Position numbers and translations under genes: made by a program. From positions 24,636 through 88,635 of the forward strand of contig JTDE01000754.1 of the NCBI GenBank assembly GCA_014338405.1: DNA of 64,000 nucleotides, in the 5' to 3' direction. Shown here piece after piece: positions 53,901-59,900 of this stretch; position 1 is the first letter of the stretch, and every line of letters begins with the position of its first letter. The stretch is from Paragonimus skrjabini miyazakii. Its lineage: Eukaryota; Platyhelminthes; Trematoda; Plagiorchiida; Troglotrematidae. Under the pieces are notes generated by a model. The model was not told the DNA's origin. It did no database searches and saw only the letters and a program-made list of their open reading frames with translations.

Positions 53901-56900
53901 AGTTAGGTCTTGACTGGCGATAAGCTTCTCAGACCTGATACACAACACTGCTTCACTGGAATTCATTCGTCAACAAATAAGACATGAACTTAGATAAACC
54001 ACAAAGCTGCCAGTTTTGTTGGCAATGCAGCCTCATTTAGTATCATTTGTTTAACTGGAGTAAATAATTAGATGCACACCAAACATTCGCTTCTTGGTGA
54101 GGGGGAGTAAAGTAGAGAATACAACAATGCAAGCTTGCACAATTTATCCGATATCATTTTGTTGTATCAATATGAATGTATTCCACAAAGTTAACTGACT
54201 GTTAGTTTGTATGTAATGTAGCAGCAAACTGAGATTGGCTTGCGATATGTGTGTTAGAGTTGATGATGTATTCTTCTGTGCGACTTCGGTCCTTAAACAA
54301 ACGGTGAAGACATAAAGAAGGTTAATTAAAGCAAGGAATTGTAGCGAGCTAAGGAAATGTTCCTGGGCAAGTTATGCAACCCTGTGCTGCTCTCTTCTCC
54401 TTTGAGGTTTATGGCCAGAACACCCCTGCTCCAGAGCCTTAATTTCTGTTATGCTAGACAGAGACCCCATCGATTGTGACGGTTAGTTCTCGAGAAATTA
54501 ACCACACCTGCTGCCAAGCAAGTATACCAAACTGTTTTATAATTTACGTTTAGTATCTGAAACCATGTAAATCCCATCAGCTGCCAGAACAGAGTATCAT
54601 AAGGTGTGAATGCTGTACGTAATAAAGCTGGCGACATGTTTGTTAAGAAGCACAACATAAATTTGATTCAAGGAGGATCTTGCAATCCGTATAATTTCAT
54701 ATGCAGCCATATGTTTTTTGCTATTTGTAAAATCTGAAAGGATATCCACAGAAATCTCAGGCACAGTCTAATTGCTGATCATGAGAATGACCAATATAGA
54801 AAGTTAATGAATTTGAAGTCGTCTTCGCATTGGGAGTATTCAAATCTGTACAAACCAATGGTTTTTAACGCTCATCTGTAGGCGTTGTTGTCAATTAGGC
54901 AAACAATATGGCGATACATAGAAGAACAAGAAAGTTTGCTCACTAGAGTTAATAGTTCTGAACACAGTTCTACTGACTTCCTGCTTCCAAACATGAACCG
55001 TGTGTCTCAATTATCAAACGCTAGTCTGTAGGTTTAAAAGAACATAAACAACCTGAAATTCGCAGCTATTTTTTGCCTGATAAACACAATACTCCAACTG
55101 TATGTGGTGGTCAAATGCTGACTAATTTTCTTATAAAATGATGTGGCCTTATTGAATAGTGTAAAGTCTCTCTCAATGATCAGGTGAAGGACTGATAATT
55201 TCAATTGCCAATATTATTTGGGCAGAAAGGGAGTCGAAGAATCAAACAAAAAGCATATGAGTTTGGCTAAAATAACATTTAAGATCTTCGCCTCCCTTAT
55301 ATTTTACAGGCTCAATTTAGAGGGGAAAATAGTGACAAGCAAGAACAGGCAGTGGTGTGCCTGGGACAGAAGAATCGTCAACTTCTAAAGCAGTGTCGCT
55401 TGTTCACCCCATTACAGCCTTAGGTTTTACTTAGTCGATCGTCTTGTATTTTTCCTATCACTTAAACCCAAGTGCATATTGAACAAGTACTTGAGTGTTA
55501 CTGTTCAGATTTTCAGCCAAATTTATTGATTGTGGCCAACTGCCTGTAAGTTTCAGCACCAAGTGAGATGTATATCCAGTTCGTCTACTATCTTAAATTT
55601 GATTCTGTTTCTAATGTTGACATGAAAGACTGTTAGTTATACTCTTGGAATACCGGTCTAATGTTTCTAAATGATGAAAGATTGAATGGTTTGGATCATT
55701 TTGGCGATAAAGTATAGCCAGTAAGTAGTCCTCAGTTAGCACATTATGCTAGACAATATATGTATCGCCACATCAGATGCGTTTTACGACATTAATTAGC
55801 AACAAAGTCTGCAGGACTAGAGAAAAACTAGTTATTCGCTTGTACCGGACATCCCGGAAACTTTACTGAAGACTTAACCCATTTTGCTAGTTGATCCTTG
55901 CAGCAGAGACTGAACTACACACATCAAATGTTAGCGACATTTGTACATCTTGATGGGTGGGAGTGTAGATATCTAAAATGGCCCAAAACACATAACCTTC
56001 ACGGTCACAATATTGGAATCGAAATCCAGTTCCTTGTGTATACTGCCACCATCCGGATTGATAGTGCTGTCAAAGTTTTGGCGGAGATGGACATGGTTGG
56101 AAGTTCTTCTGTTTCTCATTTTGGGCTATATGCTCCATGTTGTGAACTTTACAATGGCCAGCTTATCACAAATATTTGACTAGTGTTAAAAGTTCTCACA
56201 ACCTTCCATTATGGCATGAAAGGCTGAATGCAATCAACAGTAGTAACCGAACATTTCCTGTGATCTCTCTTCAGTGAAAATTGTAGGAAGATTCAATGAT
56301 AGGACTTTATTTGTTGTTGGTAAACTGTGGGCTTCGTTAGTGTATGAGAACAGTAGATGTCATTGTTAGGATTACTGCAATTGGTTGTAAAAAGTAAGTC
56401 ACTTCTTTCACAAAATTCTGCCATTCAAGGTTTCCTAATAAATCGTTCTGTTCGCAGTAGCTTTGTAAACTAGATTTCGCTTACAATCTCGAAGATTGAC
56501 GACCTTCCTTTTGTAACTTCCCTCTGTTGTCGAGCACAGTAAAATTGTTGATGGCTACATACTGCCGTGTGGCCTTCAACTTTAAGATTGGAAACGCGGT
56601 AGAGGAGCCAAACATAAATACGTGTCAACAACCAGATCTTCAATTACTTGGGAACACGTAGTCCACTGATTCTTATTTGACGTTAAGTCATCGTATGAAC
56701 TTTTCATTGATCTCTTCCCACTTTCTGGGCACGGTAACAAATCGATAGGACATTCTCATCATAGCACGGCTCAGTTTCGGCAACTTTTCTGAATCACTGT
56801 AATTAAATGATTGTCAGAAAGATCACCACAACTTCGTGAACTTTATGAAACTTGACAGACCGACTGGATCAGAATGACATAGTTCGTTGAGCTGTGGTTG

Positions 56901-59900
56901 CTCCATCACGTTTGCAGAGATGAGTAAGTTGTTCTCAGTGAAAAGACTGAACTCAAAAACAGTTTTCTGAGGTTACCGCTTTGTACCAAATATTGTCTTC
57001 GATTAAGCTGCCGTATTTTTCAAGCATCGTTTACTGTAACGGTGTCCTACTGCATGCGCCATCATGTTTTCCGGTATACTCTTTACGTACTTGAAAATAC
57101 AGGAGTGGTAAGCCGCACACTAGAGTTCTTTGCAAACTGGCCGGGTTGGAGGTTAAAACTAGACATTAAAACAAATCTTTTACTGTAACATTTATGAGTG
57201 ACTTATAACCTTACCACATTCAATAGTACATATATTTGCTGTGGTTTCGTTGGTAAATACCAGACTGATCGGATATTGTAGCAACAGAAGATCAGAGATA
57301 ATTTACTAATGAAGAACGGTGGATAGCTTCAGGCCTTAAAATTTTAACGAATCAGCGTTGTCTGTAAGGAATTGTTAGTCAGTATACAAAAGTTTTAAAG
57401 CCTGGTCCACCAGGCCAGATTCAAGCGTTATCAGAGATAACGCATATCANNNNNNNNNNNNNNNNNNNNNNNNNNNNNNNNNNNNNNNNNNNNNNNNNNN
57501 NNNNNNNNNNNNNNNNNNNNNNNNNNNNNNNNNNNNNNNNNNNNNNNNNCTGAGTTTTTATAAACAAACTATTTTGTCTATTTCATACAAAATCTTAAAG
57601 TACGTTCAATCTGAAATGGACTTACTTTAAGCCAGAGGCAGCCGCTTCATGGAACCCGGCAAATTGATACTTTTCTGGGAAGTAATCCACTCCTTTTTGT
57701 ATATGTTCCTCCAACAACGATTTGTAGTCACTGCACGGCACATAGTCTTGGAATGCAGAAGCCACCATCTGATACTTTAGATGTAGGAGAGGCAGGTATA
57801 GACAAATTTACAATGAAATTAATGAAAAACTGCCACTACAGCAGGCAATTTCACCTCAGACTTGAAACGCGGGAGGTTTTATCACTACAAGACTGTAGAC
57901 AGATAAAAAACCAGAAAAGAATGTTTGGAATCAAAACGTGACCGAAAAACGAATTTGTGTACGCATATGAACAAACCTCAACACTCAATGAAAGTATCAT
58001 CAGAAAATTGCAAATCGTTTGCCAGCATACAGGTCACGAATCCATCACTAATTCACCGAGATGATTAGTACTCAGCATATAAAAATACACTTTTATTCCG
58101 AGATCATGACAATATAAACTCAAAAACACCTTTGTGCAGTTGTCGAAAATTTTCAAATGATAACTTATTCATCCACAAAAATAATTGAACCCGCTAACTT
58201 GAAAACGAATTAATGGTTTATCTGCTGTTTTTGTTTTAGTCAACAAATGGTTTATTATCGTTCGGATTAGATACTCAATTTCTGCGTTTGCTGTCCATCC
58301 TCACTAAAGTGCTATATTAGTTGGGTTAATCAGTTTGTCAAAACATCGAATAGTCTCAGGGCTATATGAAATGAATTGTTTTTCAAATGTGCTGAGGCAG
58401 GTGCCAGTGTGACAAGATCTAAGGCACAATCAGCAACATAGTTGCGCCATCGACCTGAAAGAAACATTGTTGAACCATGAAAGGCGCCCACTCTGATTCA
58501 AATGTTCATATATATCCTTATATATGGGTAGCTGTCAACCAGGTACCCTCAGAACGAAAGGATTTGAACACGATCGATACGGTCTGTACTGTGGCTTTGT
58601 AATAATAACAAGATACTAAAGTTATTCCAACAAAGAAGGATTATTTTATTATCCCGCTAGGTGCACGTCACACTAAAATACAACGTCGATTTCCAAGACC
58701 TCCTTATTATTATGCACATCATAAAATTTCAGTCTAGTACTCATATTTCAAACAGTGTAGCTGCAGAAGGTAAACGCGAAATCTGTGATCTCTTACAGGC
58801 GATGCGCAATTCAAATCAACCGTTTTTGAGTACCTACCCCGATCGATTTTAGTGCCACCCGCTTCTGTAATCCCATATGCCTCTGTATGGGTGTCTGCTT
58901 TGATGTGAGACTGTCCAGATGTTTCAGTTTGTGTTGGAGCCACGTGAAAGATGTCAGAGAGCAAATGGAAACACGAACCAGAAAAATTCTTGTAAACGAC
59001 TAAACCACAATACACACCAAAAAATTTCGTGAGAAAAAAACCACCGCAAAAAGCGACACAAGACTGGCTTTGTCCTACGAATGAGAACGATTTGTGGCAA
59101 ATATTATTGGTCTCAAGACTAATTTCCATATTTTGTAAATCCATGCAAACCGTTTCCCTTGTTTCTCTCCCCATCAGATATAGTGACTGTTTAAAATTGC
59201 CAACCCCACGATGAATGTGAGAAATCTGATTTCAAGTCGCTAATTTATTTTTGGTGAGATTCATAAAATCGGATATCGTTTTGGATAAGTTGAATAAAAT
59301 AGTTTCGTCTCCTGCAATATGCTCACCACCGATGGATAGATTTTGTAGTTTGAACTGGTACCCTTTCTAGATGTGAGCGCTATATTGGTCCTTTACTGTT
59401 TTCATAGAATCACTAGAAGATCTACCTCGCTAACTTTGATGAATGTACTAGGTTTGTTTTTCAAAACAGTTCGTGATTAGGTCAGTATACGATAAAACGC
59501 ACTATCATTCGATTACCACATTCAAACTGGTGTTCAAATTGAAATAAACCAAATCCCAGACTGCTGATCAGTAATCTAAAATGTGTCTAGGAAGTCCTAA
59601 TCATAGGGTTATTGATTAGAGTTAACAGGCAGTAACTGTGTCTCCTCTCGAAACTATCGGACAGCCTAATCATTACTCACAAGCGAAAGTGGTTGAACGT
59701 TCACATATGATAATTCGGTCGTGCCTGACGTGAGGTCAGTGGCACAGTGGTAAAACACGGTTGCCTCATGAACAGCGTGTCCGTGGTTCAAGTCCCGGCA
59801 GTGGGGATGTTGATATGCACTACTGACGAGCTCTAATGAGAGCGAAACTCGAGTCTGGTGCTTCTTTACGAAAGGGGCCGACTGGAAAGTCTATGGGAAT

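Larger units (their letters stand above)
46859..57625 (-). other. Intron(s) of the RhoGAP gene with a missing exon
   Basis: About 10.7 kb between exons c and d. The phases (2 out, 1 in) require at least one further exon whose total length leaves 2 when divided by 3; I could not find it. The longest unexplained frame is 143 codons at 49626-50057 (-), without a good acceptor. A 100-base gap at 57450-57549 could also hide sequence. No LINE or SINE copy is clear here; a weak Copia-like phrase (LPLWHERLNAI) is seen near 56.2 kb (+). Confidence 0.5.

Noticed and set aside
58734..59174. A 146-codon minus-strand open frame
   Set aside because: No recognisable motif, overlaps open frames on the other strand, and lies in an intron between two supported exons without usable phases.
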